Positions 7,837-16,448 of a stretch of DNA of 64,000 nt are shown here, one piece after another; position 1 is the stretch's first letter, and every line of letters starts with the position of its first letter. Made by a program: the position numbers and the translations under genes. Origin of the DNA: Microbacterium sp. cf332 (GTDB taxonomy: Bacteria > Actinomycetota > Actinomycetes > Actinomycetales > Microbacteriaceae); NCBI RefSeq assembly GCF_900102175.1, contig NZ_FNKN01000003.1:558414-622413 (forward strand), in the 5' to 3' direction. The notes beneath the pieces are model-generated. The model searched no databases and had not been told where the DNA came from. It saw nothing but the letters and a program-made list of their open reading frames with translations.

Positions 7837-8768
7837 TCGCACCCGTCACCGAATCCACCCGGTCGGTCACCACGGAGCAGAGCCCGGGCCGACGTGCGAC
7901 CCGCCGCCCGAGCGCGGGCGGGCCGGTCGGTGGGTTCTGGGGCTCGCTGCCCACCCTGGCCGTGCTCGTCGCGGCGCTCGTGTACTTCGCGCTGCCCGTG
8001 GTGTGGGTGCTCTTCGCCGCCACCAAGAGCAACGCCGACCTGTTCGGGTCGTTCGGCCTGTGGTTCAGCGACGCGCCGCAGCCGCTGACCAACCTCGAGA
8101 ACCTCTTCACCACCGACCGCGGCATCTACACGCAGTGGCTGCTCAACAGCCTGTTCTACTCGGGCCTCGGCGCGCTGATCGCGACGATCCTCAGCGGCGC
8201 GGCAGGCTATGCGTTCGCGAAGTACGCCTTCACCGGGCGCGAGGCCGTCTTCGCGATGATCCTCGGCGGCGTGCTCGTTCCCGCCACGGTGATCGCGCTG
8301 CCGACGTACTTCATGTTCAACGCCGTGGGCCTCACCGGCACCTACTGGTCGTTCCTCTTGCCGAGCATCGTCAGCCCGTTCGGCGTGTACCTGTGCCGCA
8401 TCTACGCGACGGCGGGCGTGCCCGACGAGGTCATCGAGGCGGCGCGACTCGACGGGGCCGGCGACGTGCGCATCTTCGCGACCATGGCGACGCGCATGAT
8501 GGCGCCCGCGCTCGTGACGGTGTTCCTCTTCCAGTTCGTGGGGATCTGGAACAACTACCTGCTGCCGCTCGTCATGCTCAACGACGCCCGGACGTTCCCG
8601 GTCACCCTCGGGCTCATGCTGTGGAACGGCCAGACGCAGCGCGCCCCGCTCTACTACGAGCTCGTCGTCACGGGAGCGGCGGTGTCGGCCGTGCTGCTCA
8701 TCGTGGTGATGGCCGGTCTGCAACGATTCTGGCGAGCCGGTCTCACCGCCGGCGCGACGAAGGGATGA
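7830..8768 (+). CDS. Sugar ABC transporter permease (MalG-type)
   Basis: A 312-aa permease with six predicted helices, an extended Thr/Arg-rich cytoplasmic N-terminus of about 38 residues and the EAA motif IEAARLDGAGDVRIFATMATRM near residues 202-222. It is the second half of the permease pair. The ATG at 7830 lies inside the end of the previous gene (7-nt overlap), and GGAAGGGG at 7814-7821 provides the ribosome site. The glycosidase gene starts 4 nt after the stop, so the products probably act together: import, then hydrolysis inside the cell. Confidence 0.94.
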   Translation: MVIAPVTESTRSVTTEQSPGRRATRRPSAGGPVGGFWGSLPTLAVLVAALVYFALPVVWVLFAATKSNADLFGSFGLWFSDAPQPLTNLENLFTTDRGIYTQWLLNSLFYSGLGALIATILSGAAGYAFAKYAFTGREAVFAMILGGVLVPATVIALPTYFMFNAVGLTGTYWSFLLPSIVSPFGVYLCRIYATAGVPDEVIEAARLDGAGDVRIFATMATRMMAPALVTVFLFQFVGIWNNYLLPLVMLNDARTFPVTLGLMLWNGQTQRAPLYYELVVTGAAVSAVLLIVVMAGLQRFWRAGLTAGATKG

Positions 8769-8772
8769 CCCG

Positions 8773-10107
8773 ATGACCCGCTACCTCGGTTCCGGACACG
8801 ACCCCGCCCCCGACACCCGCGGCCTCACGGGCGCGGTGCCCGCTCACCTGCCGCCGCGCCTGACCATCACGCTGTGGGACTTCTCGTGGTACACCCGGGC
8901 CGGTGTGGGCGAGCCCTACGCCCACCTCGACGCGGCGCTCGACGAGGCGGTCGACCGCGGCTACAACGCCATCCGCATCTGCGCCGCGCCGCTGCTGCTG
9001 TTCGGCGGCCTCGGACTCGACGAGCTCGCGGGCGACCTCGCGATCGAGGGACTCGGACGGTCGCCGCACGGCGAGGTGTTCGGCAACGGCACCCGCTGGT
9101 ACGACGTGCCGGGCGGCTACCGGCTCGACCTGCGCCGACGCTTCTTCGACCTGCTCCGCGGCGCTCGCGAACGCGGCATCGTCGTCATCCTGGCCAGCTG
9201 GGAGTACCAGCAGTCGCCCGCGTTCGCGGCGGACGAGCAGTGGTTCCGCGCAATCGACGCCGTACCGCTCACCGAGCGCTACGACCTGCTCGCGTCGGCC
9301 ACGATCCGCATGCTCGACGAGATCGAGGCGGCCGGGCTGGCGGACACGATCGCGTTCGCCGAACTGCACAACGAGGTCGACTTCTCCATCGTCCCCGCCT
9401 TCGACGACGGCGGGGACGATGCCCTCGATCGGGTCCGAGCGGCGCACCCCGGTCACCTCGTTACCGCGAGCTACGGCAAGGCCCCCTTCCTCGACCTCGC
9501 GGCGCTGTCCGAGCGGTTCCAGGTCGGACAGCTGCACGTCTACGCGTACGGCGTGCTCGACGCACTGCAGCGACGCATCGACATCCGTGCGGAGGGAACC
9601 GACGGCTTCCCAGGAGAGGGGATGCGGGCGCTGCTCGTCGCCGAGGCACCGGCGTTCGCCGAGTACGGCCGTGCGGCGGACTGGAAGTTCGAGGCGACCG
9701 TCATCACCGACCAGCAGATCTACGGATACGACTGGGTCGACCCGGACCTGTGGGATCGCTGGCTCTACAACCATTACGGGCTCTACCGCGAAGAGATGTT
9801 GCGCGAGATCGGCTCGCGAGTCACGGCGCTCGCCGCGTGGTCGCGTCGCCGCGGCATCCCGGCCGTCGTCGGCGAGGGCTGGGTCGGATACACGCCGCTG
9901 CGCGCCGACTTCGAGGACGGGCCCGTCGGCACGGAGCTCGCCGAGCACGGGGTGCGGACGGCGCTCGAGCACGGGGTGTGGGGTATGGTGCTGAGCTCGA
10001 ACGCGGCACCGCATCATCCGCAGTGGGCGGACGTCGCCTGGCAGCGGCGCCTGAACGCCGAGATCCTCGCGGCGCCGACGACCTCGGGGCCGCCCCGCAC
10101 GGCGTGA
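8773..10107 (+). CDS. Cellulase-like (clan GH-A) glycoside hydrolase, cytoplasmic
   Basis: A 444-aa protein without signal peptide. It looks like a TIM-barrel hydrolase of the sugar-binding cellulase-like group. Early strands read LTITLWDFSWYTRAGVGEPY and YNAIRICAAP. The probable acid/base Glu lies in ELHNEVD near residue 200, at the end of strand 4 as in clan GH-A. The probable nucleophile lies in VVGEGWVGY near residue 373. I infer that it hydrolyses an imported glycoside or oligosaccharide; the exact substrate cannot be told. It is the last gene of the ABC operon and converges with the AraC gene 16 nt downstream. Confidence 0.82.
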   Translation: MTRYLGSGHDPAPDTRGLTGAVPAHLPPRLTITLWDFSWYTRAGVGEPYAHLDAALDEAVDRGYNAIRICAAPLLLFGGLGLDELAGDLAIEGLGRSPHGEVFGNGTRWYDVPGGYRLDLRRRFFDLLRGARERGIVVILASWEYQQSPAFAADEQWFRAIDAVPLTERYDLLASATIRMLDEIEAAGLADTIAFAELHNEVDFSIVPAFDDGGDDALDRVRAAHPGHLVTASYGKAPFLDLAALSERFQVGQLHVYAYGVLDALQRRIDIRAEGTDGFPGEGMRALLVAEAPAFAEYGRAADWKFEATVITDQQIYGYDWVDPDLWDRWLYNHYGLYREEMLREIGSRVTALAAWSRRRGIPAVVGEGWVGYTPLRADFEDGPVGTELAEHGVRTALEHGVWGMVLSSNAAPHHPQWADVAWQRRLNAEILAAPTTSGPPRTA

Positions 10108-10123
10108 TCGCCGCCCGACGGGC

Positions 10124-10996
10124 TCAGCCGCGTCGCTCCTCGCGGAAGCGGCTCGGGCTCATGCCGTGCACGCGCCGGAAGTGCCGCGAGAAGTAGAACG
10201 GGTCGGCGTAGCCGACCTCGCCCGCGATCTCGCCGACGGTCCGATCGGTGCGCTCGAGCAGCGTCCGCGCCGCCGTCATCCGCAGCGCCGTGTGATACGC
10301 CAGCACCCCGCCGCCGGTCGCCCGCCGGAACAGCGACGTGAGGTGCGAGGCCGAGACCCCGACGAGCGCCGCGAGCTCGCCCACCGGCACCGCGCTGTCG
10401 AGCCGTTCGGCCAGGAACGTCATCGCGCGCTCGAGCGGGTCGCCCCGCTCCGGCAGTGCCTGATCGGACGCCAGCTGGGTCATGAGCTTGAACGCGGCAC
10501 CGGTGACGGCGACGAGACGCACGGGGGACTGGTCGCGCTCCAGCCCGCGAACGATCTCGTCGAGCAGGGCCACGGCGCGCTCGATGCTGTGCAGCCGCAC
10601 CAGGGGCCGCGCCGCCGTGGTGCCGATCGCCGCGGTCAGGTCATCGACGTCCGACCCGACCACGTGACACCACCAGATCGTCCAGGGGTCGTCCCTGTCA
10701 GCGCCGTAGGAGTGGGGTGTGCGTGCGGGCACGACGACCGCACTGCCGGCGCTCACGCGGTGGCGCACGCCGTCGATCTCGAGCCAGCCGGCGCCCGCGG
10801 TGCAGACGATCACGATGGTGGTGCGGATGCCGCGCTCCCGCACTCGGCCGTGGTCCGTCGCGTGCGGGAACCAGCCGGCGTCGGTGACGACGAGCCGACG
10901 CGTCACGGGACGTTGGAGGGCGGCGGTGATCGCCGGTCCGGGCACGACGCAGAGCCGTTCGCCGGCGAATCCGTCTGAGATGGCCACGGATGCCAT
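10124..10996 (-). CDS. AraC-family transcriptional regulator
   Basis: A 290-aa regulator with an N-terminal cupin-like sugar-sensing domain and a C-terminal double helix-turn-helix. The cupin part contains GAGWLEIDGVRHRVSAGSAVVVPARTPHSYGA near residues 60-95. The HTH region contains LAALVGVSASHLTSLFRRATG and IAGEVGYADPFYFSRHFRRVHGMSPSRFR near 205-285. It fits the AraC/RhaS group that activates sugar catabolic operons. It is transcribed away from the DUF5107 operon. The shared motif at 11025-11067, also found before the ABC operon, is its likely target. The ATG at 10996 lacks a strong SD; GTG at 10987 is an alternative start. Confidence 0.92.
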   Translation of the reverse strand: MASVAISDGFAGERLCVVPGPAITAALQRPVTRRLVVTDAGWFPHATDHGRVRERGIRTTIVIVCTAGAGWLEIDGVRHRVSAGSAVVVPARTPHSYGADRDDPWTIWWCHVVGSDVDDLTAAIGTTAARPLVRLHSIERAVALLDEIVRGLERDQSPVRLVAVTGAAFKLMTQLASDQALPERGDPLERAMTFLAERLDSAVPVGELAALVGVSASHLTSLFRRATGGGVLAYHTALRMTAARTLLERTDRTVGEIAGEVGYADPFYFSRHFRRVHGMSPSRFREERRG

Positions 10997-11024
10997 GATG
11001 GCACATCGCGCGTTCCAGTGGTCG

Positions 11025-11067
11025 TCGGATCGTCCAGGGTGAGCCCCGCTTCCGCCATGTCGCGAGC
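11025..11067 (+). promoter_or_regulatory. Conserved operator-like motif between araC and DUF5107 operon
   Basis: Second copy of the element at 5441-5481: TCGGATCGTCCAGG, then GTGAG, then TTCCGCCATGTCG and GAGC. It sits between the divergent araC-type gene (start 10996) and the DUF5107 gene (start 11093). The position suits control of both directions. The protein that binds it is inferred. Confidence 0.55.
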
Positions 11068-11092
11068 ACGCGCGATCGCCGACGCTGGAGGC

Positions 11093-14000
11093 ATGCACTC
11101 GACCTCGACGACTCCGCTGCGCCTGCCCGAGCCTCCGCCGGGGGAGCAGGCGGCGCTCGACGACGGCGGCGTGGCCGTCTGGGAGCAGGACCTCACGATC
11201 GCCACGTACGAACCGGCGCCGCCCGAGAAGCTGCCCATGTTCTTCGATCGGCGCGTCTACCAGGGCTCGAGCGGACGCGTTTACCCCTTGCCGTTCACCG
11301 AGCGCATCGCATCCGAGCCCCGCGACCGCGCGTGGCGCGCCGTGCACATCGAGAACCGCTGGATCCGGCTCGTGATGCTGCCCGAGCTCGGCGGCCGCAT
11401 CCACATCGGCTACGACAAGACCGCGGGTTACGACTTCTTCTACCGCAACAACGTCATCAAGCCCGCTCTCGTCGGACTCGCCGGCCCGTGGGTGTCGGGC
11501 GGCGTCGAGTTCAACTGGCCGCAGCACCATCGACCGGCGACCTTCCTGCCGATGGAGAGCTGGATCGAGCGCGAGCCCGACGGAGCGGTGACGGTGTGGA
11601 TGTCGGACCATGACCCCTTCGCGCGCATGCGCGGCACCCACGGCGTCCGCCTGCGTCCCGACAGCTCGCTCATCGAGCTGCGCGCACGGCTGCACAACCG
11701 CACCGACGTGCCCCAGACGTTCCTGTGGTGGGCGAACGTCGCGGCGCGCGCCCACGAGGACTATCAGTCGTTCTTCCCGACCGACGTGCGGTACGTCGCC
11801 GATCACGCTCGGCGGGCCGTCACCGCATTCCCGCGGGCCGACCGTCCGTACTACGGGGTGGACTATCCCGCCCGCGTCGACGCCGAGCATCCGGATGCCG
11901 ACCGCATCGACTACTACGGCAACATCCCCGTGCCGACCTCGTACATGGTGGTCGAGACCCGCGACGACTTCTTCGGCGGATACGACCATGCCGCCGGCGC
12001 GGGCTTCGTCCACTGGGCCGATCGCCGCATCGCGCCGGGCAAGAAGCAATGGACGTGGGGCAACGCGCCCTTCGGACACGCGTGGGACGACCAGCTCACC
12101 GACGGCGACGGCGCCTACGTCGAGCTCATGGCCGGGGTCTACACCGACAACCAGCCCGACTTCTCGTACCTGGCGCCCGGCGAGGTCAAGACGTTCTCGC
12201 AGTTCTGGTACCCCATCACCGGCATCGGCGCGGCGCACCAGGCGACCAAGGATGCCGCGGTGTCGGTCCAGGTCGGTGACGGGCGCGTCGAGGTCGGGGT
12301 CGTGTCGACCGCGGTGGTCCGCGATGCGCGCATCCGTGTCGCGGTCGGCGACCGCGTGGTCGAGCGCGTCGTCGACATCGAGCCCGGTCGTCCGTTCGTC
12401 GAGTCCCTCACGGGCGACGACGTCGCGAGCGGCGACGACCTGCGCGGCGGCGACCTGCGCGCCGTCGACGTCGAGGTCACCGTCACCAGCGGCGACCGGG
12501 AGCTGGTGCGATGGCGCCCGCGGGCCGACGACGATGCGGCGCCCGAGCCGGCCGTGGCCACCGAGCCGCCGCTGCCGGCCGACATCGCGTCGGCCGACGA
12601 GCTGTACCTGACGGGCGTGCACCTCGCGCAGTACCGCCACCCGACCCGTCAGCCCGAGCCGTACTGGCTCGAGGCGGTGAAACGCGACGCGGGCGACGCG
12701 CGGTCGAACACGGCCCTCGGAGCCGCCGCCACGGCACGCGGCGAGTACGACCGTGCGCGGGCCTATCTGCATACTGCGATCGAGCGACTCACGTTCCGCA
12801 ACCCGAACCCGGCCGACGGCGAGGCCCACTACCGGCTCGGGCTCGTCGAGCTGCGTCGCGGCGACGCCGAGGCCGCATACGACGCCTTCGCCAAGGCCGC
12901 ATGGGACGTGCGGTGGGCCCACCCCGCGAGCGTGCAGATGGGCCTGGCGGATGCCCGCGCGGGACGAGACCTCGACGCGCTCGGCCGGGCCGACGATGCG
13001 CGGCGGTTCGGGGCGGACGATCCGCTGCCCCGGCAGCTGCGCATCATCCTGCTTCGCCGCCTCGGACGGACGGCGGACGCCGACGCCGAGCTCGCTGCGC
13101 TCCGAGAAGACGACCCGCTCGACGTGCTGACGGGCTACCTCGCCGATCGGCGCCTGCCCGCCGACGGCCTGATGCTGCTCGACCTCGCCGGCGACCTGGA
13201 ACGCGCGGGCGAGCGCGACGCCGCGCTCGCCGTCCTCGCCGCGGCTACGACCGCCCCCGCCGCCGGCACGGGCGCCGCCGCGCCTGTCGCGGAGTACCGC
13301 AGGGCGGCTGTGCTCGCCGACGCGGGCGACGACGAGCAGGCATCCGCGGCACGCCGGCGCGCACAGCAGGCACCGGCGGACTGGGCGTTCCCGGCCGGCC
13401 TCGACGCGCACGACGCCCTGCGCCGGGCCGTCGCCGCCGACCCGGCCGACGCGCGGGCCCGGTCGCTGCTCGGGATGTGGCTCTACGACCGCGGTCGTCG
13501 CGCCGACGCCCTCGACCTCTGGCGCGAGGCCCTGACCGAGACCACCGACGACGCGGTGCTGCTGCGCAACGCCGCCCTCGCGACGGTCGAGGTCGCGGGA
13601 GACCTCGATTCGGCTGCCGCGCTCTACGACCGCGCCGTGCGGTCCAGTGCCGATCCCCGGCTGTGGTTCGAGCTCGACCAGCTCGCGCAGCGCCGCGGCA
13701 TCCCGGCCGCCGCACGCCTCGCGCGGCTCGAACCGCACCGCGAGCTCATCACGGTGCGCGACGACCTGCTCGTGACGCTCGCCGACCTGCTGACCGCGAC
13801 GGGCCGCGCGGCCGAGGCGATCGACCTGCTGCTCTCACGGCCGCTGCAACCGTGGGAGGGTGGCGAGGGGATCGCCATCCGCGCGTTCGCCCGCGCCTGC
13901 CTCGCGCGGGCCGACGAGCTGCGGCCGGATGCCGCGGGGGCCGTGATCGAGCGGGCGCTCGACGCGCCCCGGTCGCTCGGCGAGGCGTGGCACCTGCTCG

Positions 14001-14434
14001 ACGACCGCGCGTCGCTCTGGCTGCGGCTCGGGCGCGCCCGGTCCGAGGCGGGCGATGCCGCGGGTGCGGATACTGCGTGGCGTCGCGCGGTCGACGAGTC
14101 CGTCGCAGGGGAGGTCGGCGCCGACACGCTCGACGGCGCCCGGGCGGCCCGCGCCCGCGGCGACCACGGCACAGCCGCCTCGTTGCGCTCGCGCGTGGCC
14201 GCGCGGTCGACCGAACTGCGCACGACGCCCGCGCGCATCGATTACTTCGCCACCTCGCTGCCCGAGACGCTGCTGTTCTCGCTCGACCCCGCCGACGACG
14301 CGCGGAGACGGGCGGACGAGCTCGAGGCCGCGCTCGCGCGGTATGACGCGGCGGATGGCTCGGGCGAGCCCACGGAGAGATCGGGAACTCCTGCCGCGGC
14401 GACCGCCGACGCCGACCGCGAGGTGCTCGCATGA
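11093..14434 (+). CDS. DUF5107 domain protein with TPR repeats
   Basis: A 1113-aa protein. The N-terminal 370 residues match the DUF5107 family, which has an aldose-epimerase/galactose-mutarotase-like fold. They contain FFDRRVYQGSSGRVYPLPFTERI, LPELGGRIHIGYDKT and VEFNWPQHHRP, an arrangement typical of carbohydrate-active proteins. From about residue 500 to 1080 the sequence is Ala/Asp/Arg-rich helical repeats (for example ARAYLHTAIERL, then AEAYDAFAKAA) of TPR type. Family members cluster with sugar transporters and glycosidases; their reaction is unknown. The ATG has GGAGG only 1 nt away, so the true start could differ. The end overlaps the dehydrogenase start in ATGA. Confidence 0.88.
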   Translation: MHSTSTTPLRLPEPPPGEQAALDDGGVAVWEQDLTIATYEPAPPEKLPMFFDRRVYQGSSGRVYPLPFTERIASEPRDRAWRAVHIENRWIRLVMLPELGGRIHIGYDKTAGYDFFYRNNVIKPALVGLAGPWVSGGVEFNWPQHHRPATFLPMESWIEREPDGAVTVWMSDHDPFARMRGTHGVRLRPDSSLIELRARLHNRTDVPQTFLWWANVAARAHEDYQSFFPTDVRYVADHARRAVTAFPRADRPYYGVDYPARVDAEHPDADRIDYYGNIPVPTSYMVVETRDDFFGGYDHAAGAGFVHWADRRIAPGKKQWTWGNAPFGHAWDDQLTDGDGAYVELMAGVYTDNQPDFSYLAPGEVKTFSQFWYPITGIGAAHQATKDAAVSVQVGDGRVEVGVVSTAVVRDARIRVAVGDRVVERVVDIEPGRPFVESLTGDDVASGDDLRGGDLRAVDVEVTVTSGDRELVRWRPRADDDAAPEPAVATEPPLPADIASADELYLTGVHLAQYRHPTRQPEPYWLEAVKRDAGDARSNTALGAAATARGEYDRARAYLHTAIERLTFRNPNPADGEAHYRLGLVELRRGDAEAAYDAFAKAAWDVRWAHPASVQMGLADARAGRDLDALGRADDARRFGADDPLPRQLRIILLRRLGRTADADAELAALREDDPLDVLTGYLADRRLPADGLMLLDLAGDLERAGERDAALAVLAAATTAPAAGTGAAAPVAEYRRAAVLADAGDDEQASAARRRAQQAPADWAFPAGLDAHDALRRAVAADPADARARSLLGMWLYDRGRRADALDLWREALTETTDDAVLLRNAALATVEVAGDLDSAAALYDRAVRSSADPRLWFELDQLAQRRGIPAAARLARLEPHRELITVRDDLLVTLADLLTATGRAAEAIDLLLSRPLQPWEGGEGIAIRAFARACLARADELRPDAAGAVIERALDAPRSLGEAWHLLDDRASLWLRLGRARSEAGDAAGADTAWRRAVDESVAGEVGADTLDGARAARARGDHGTAASLRSRVAARSTELRTTPARIDYFATSLPETLLFSLDPADDARRRADELEAALARYDAADGSGEPTERSGTPAAATADADREVLA

Positions 14435-15480
14435 GCGCCGGAGCCGACCGGATGATGGCGAGCGTGCTCGTCGAGCCGCGACGCCTCGAGGTGCGCGACG
14501 TGCCGGTTCCGGCGATGGAGCCCGGCGACGTGCTCGTCGAGCTCACCGCCGTCGGACTGTGCGGTTCCGACGTGCACTTCTTCGAGCACGGACGCGTCGG
14601 CGACCTCGTGGTCGAGCGGCCGCTCATCCTGGGTCATGAGGCCGCGGGGGTCATCGCCGCCGTCGCGTCGCCGGCCGACGAGCATCGCGTCGGACAGCGC
14701 GTCGCGATCGACCCGCAGCGTCCGTGCCGGTGGTGCCCCGCGTGCCGTGCGGGGCGCTCGAACCTCTGCGAACGGATGCGGTTCCCCTCGGCCCCGCCCG
14801 AAGACGGCGCGTTCGCGAGATACCTCGCGGTGCCCGCGGATGCCGCGCACCCGCTGCCCGACACCATGAGCGACGACGAGGGAGCGCTCGTCGAGCCCCT
14901 GTCGGTCGGCATCGCGGCCGTCCGCAAGGCCGGCGTCGTGCCCGGGTCGCGCGTGCTGGTGGCCGGCGCCGGGCCGATCGGGGTGCTGACCGGTGCCGCC
15001 GCTCGCGCGTTCGGGGCCGCGGAAGTCGTCGTGGCTGACCCCATCGCCGCACGCCGTGAGGTCGCGCTCGCGCACGGGGCCACCCGTGCCGTCGACCCGG
15101 ACGACGTGGCCGCACTCGACGGCCGGATGGACGCGTTCGTCGACGCGTCGGGTGCGCGTGCCGCGATCGCGGCAGGGCTGCGCTCGCTGCGAGGCGCCGG
15201 TCGCGCGGTGCTCGTCGGCATGGGGGCGGCCTCGGTCGAGCTCGACCTCTTCCTGGTGCAGAGCCGCGAGCTGGTCATCGAGGGGCTGTTCCGCTACGTC
15301 GACACCTGGCCCCTCGCCATCCACCTCGTCTCCTCGGGCGCCGTGCGGGTCGACGACCTCGTCACCGCCCGTGGCGGGCTCGACGACCTCGCCGACTTCT
15401 TCGCGCGCAACTCCGCTCCGGACGCGATGAAGTTCCTCGTCGACCCCCGCGTGCGGCGGCTCGACGGGCCGGGGCGGTAG
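14431..15480 (+). CDS. Zinc-dependent medium-chain dehydrogenase (sorbitol/xylitol DH-like)
   Basis: A 349-aa MDR-family polyol or sugar dehydrogenase. The catalytic-zinc Cys is in GLCGSDVHFF and the zinc His-Glu in ILGHEAAG. A structural zinc lobe is present as CRWCPACRAGRSNLC. The Rossmann motif VAGAGPIGVLTG is near residue 175, and Asp in VVVADP after the second strand favours NAD over NADP. The closest functional types are sorbitol, xylitol or L-threonine dehydrogenases. It is translationally coupled to the DUF5107 gene (4-nt overlap) and probably oxidises a product of the imported sugar. The stop TAG forms part of a -10-like box for the next gene. Confidence 0.92.
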   Translation: MSAGADRMMASVLVEPRRLEVRDVPVPAMEPGDVLVELTAVGLCGSDVHFFEHGRVGDLVVERPLILGHEAAGVIAAVASPADEHRVGQRVAIDPQRPCRWCPACRAGRSNLCERMRFPSAPPEDGAFARYLAVPADAAHPLPDTMSDDEGALVEPLSVGIAAVRKAGVVPGSRVLVAGAGPIGVLTGAAARAFGAAEVVVADPIAARREVALAHGATRAVDPDDVAALDGRMDAFVDASGARAAIAAGLRSLRGAGRAVLVGMGAASVELDLFLVQSRELVIEGLFRYVDTWPLAIHLVSSGAVRVDDLVTARGGLDDLADFFARNSAPDAMKFLVDPRVRRLDGPGR

Positions 15481-15490
15481 CGTCGGTCGG

Positions 15491-16081
15491 ATGAGTGATC
15501 CGTTCGGCGAAGTGCCGGTCCTGCCGGTAGTCGTGCCCCTCGGCCTGGTCGTCTTCGTCATCCTGCTGGTGACGCTGTCGGCGCGTCGCCGGCTGACGCT
15601 CCCGCGCATGGCCGTCGCCGCGGCACTCGCTGTCTATGCCGCGGGGATCGTCGGCAACACCGTCTTCCCGATCTTCCTCGACAAGCCCGACTCCGGCGGG
15701 CCGTGGACGCCCGGTCTGTCGCTCCTCCCGTTCGTCGACTACGAGGTCGAGGACGCTCTCACGAACATGCTCGTCTTCGTGCCCCTCGGCATCCTGATCC
15801 CGCTGCTGCTCGCGCGGCCGACCTGGCTGAAGGTCGTCGGGGCGGCCGCGCTCACGAGTCTCGGGGTCGAGTCGGCGCAGCTCGCGGCGCAGGCGTTCTT
15901 CGCCGGTGGCCACATCGCCGACATCAACGACTTCCTCTCGAACGTCGCGGGCGGCGCCATCGGCTACGGCGTGCTCACGCTGCTCGCACGCGTGCCCGTG
16001 CTGTCCCGTCTGATCGATCCCTTCCGGTGGAGCCCGCGAGGCGCCACCGAGCCGGCAGAGAGCACGTCCATCCGAGGATGA
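15491..16081 (+). CDS. VanZ family membrane protein
   Basis: A 196-aa protein with about five hydrophobic segments. It has VanZ-family features: NTVFPIF, LSLLPFVDY, NMLVFVPLGILIPLL and GVESAQLAAQAFFAGGHIADINDFLSNVAGGAIGY. VanZ-like proteins are envelope proteins; in VanA clusters VanZ gives low teicoplanin resistance, but most chromosomal homologues have no proven role. TAGCGT at 15478-15483 lies 7 nt before the ATG with no SD, so this gene probably has its own leaderless promoter overlapping the stop of the dehydrogenase gene. Confidence 0.88.
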   Translation: MSDPFGEVPVLPVVVPLGLVVFVILLVTLSARRRLTLPRMAVAAALAVYAAGIVGNTVFPIFLDKPDSGGPWTPGLSLLPFVDYEVEDALTNMLVFVPLGILIPLLLARPTWLKVVGAAALTSLGVESAQLAAQAFFAGGHIADINDFLSNVAGGAIGYGVLTLLARVPVLSRLIDPFRWSPRGATEPAESTSIRG

Positions 16082-16090
16082 CGGCGGGGG

Positions 16091-16444
16091 TCAGCGCCCC
16101 TGACGCTTCTTGTACGGTTTCGGCTGGCCCTTCACGATCGGTGCACGACCCGAGCCCTTCGACGCCTTCGCCTTGCCGCCCGACGTCGACTTCTGCTTGG
16201 GCGCGACGGCCGGTGCGGGGGCTGCGGCGACCTCGGCCCGCGCGTCGTCGAGCAGCAGCGCGCCCGCCGGAGTCAGAGCGGGCTTGCCGCCGTCCTTCGT
16301 GAACAGCGGGTGCCCCGCCTCCTCCTCGAGCCGGTCGAGCGAGGAGTAGAGCACCGGCAGCGACACTCCGAGGCGTTCGGCCGCGCGCGGGAAGTGCAGG
16401 GTCTCGGCGGCCGCGATGAAATGGACGAGGTCGCGGATCTTCAT
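16091..16444 (-). CDS. LysR-type HTH mini-protein with basic tail
   Basis: A 117-aa protein. Residues 1-60 are a LysR-type winged helix (LVHFIAAAETLHFPRAAERLGVSLPVLYSSLDRLEEEAGHPLF) followed by LTPAGALLLDDAR. No effector-binding domain follows. A Lys/Arg/Gly/Pro-rich tail (about residues 80-117) ends PYKKRQGR instead. It could be a small DNA-binding or nucleoid-associated protein, not a classical LTTR. GGAAGG at 7-12 nt before the ATG lies within the end of the upstream ubiB-like gene, whose stop is 4 nt before this start. The two are therefore co-transcribed and probably coupled. Confidence 0.8.
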   Translation of the reverse strand: MKIRDLVHFIAAAETLHFPRAAERLGVSLPVLYSSLDRLEEEAGHPLFTKDGGKPALTPAGALLLDDARAEVAAAPAPAVAPKQKSTSGGKAKASKGSGRAPIVKGQPKPYKKRQGR

Positions 16445-16448
16445 GGGG

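Noticed and set aside
10124..13738. Single minus-strand frame of 1204 codons
   Set aside because: Only its last ~290 codons (from 10996 down) are the AraC-type gene; the rest is antisense to the DUF5107 gene and is an artefact of G/C third-base symmetry.
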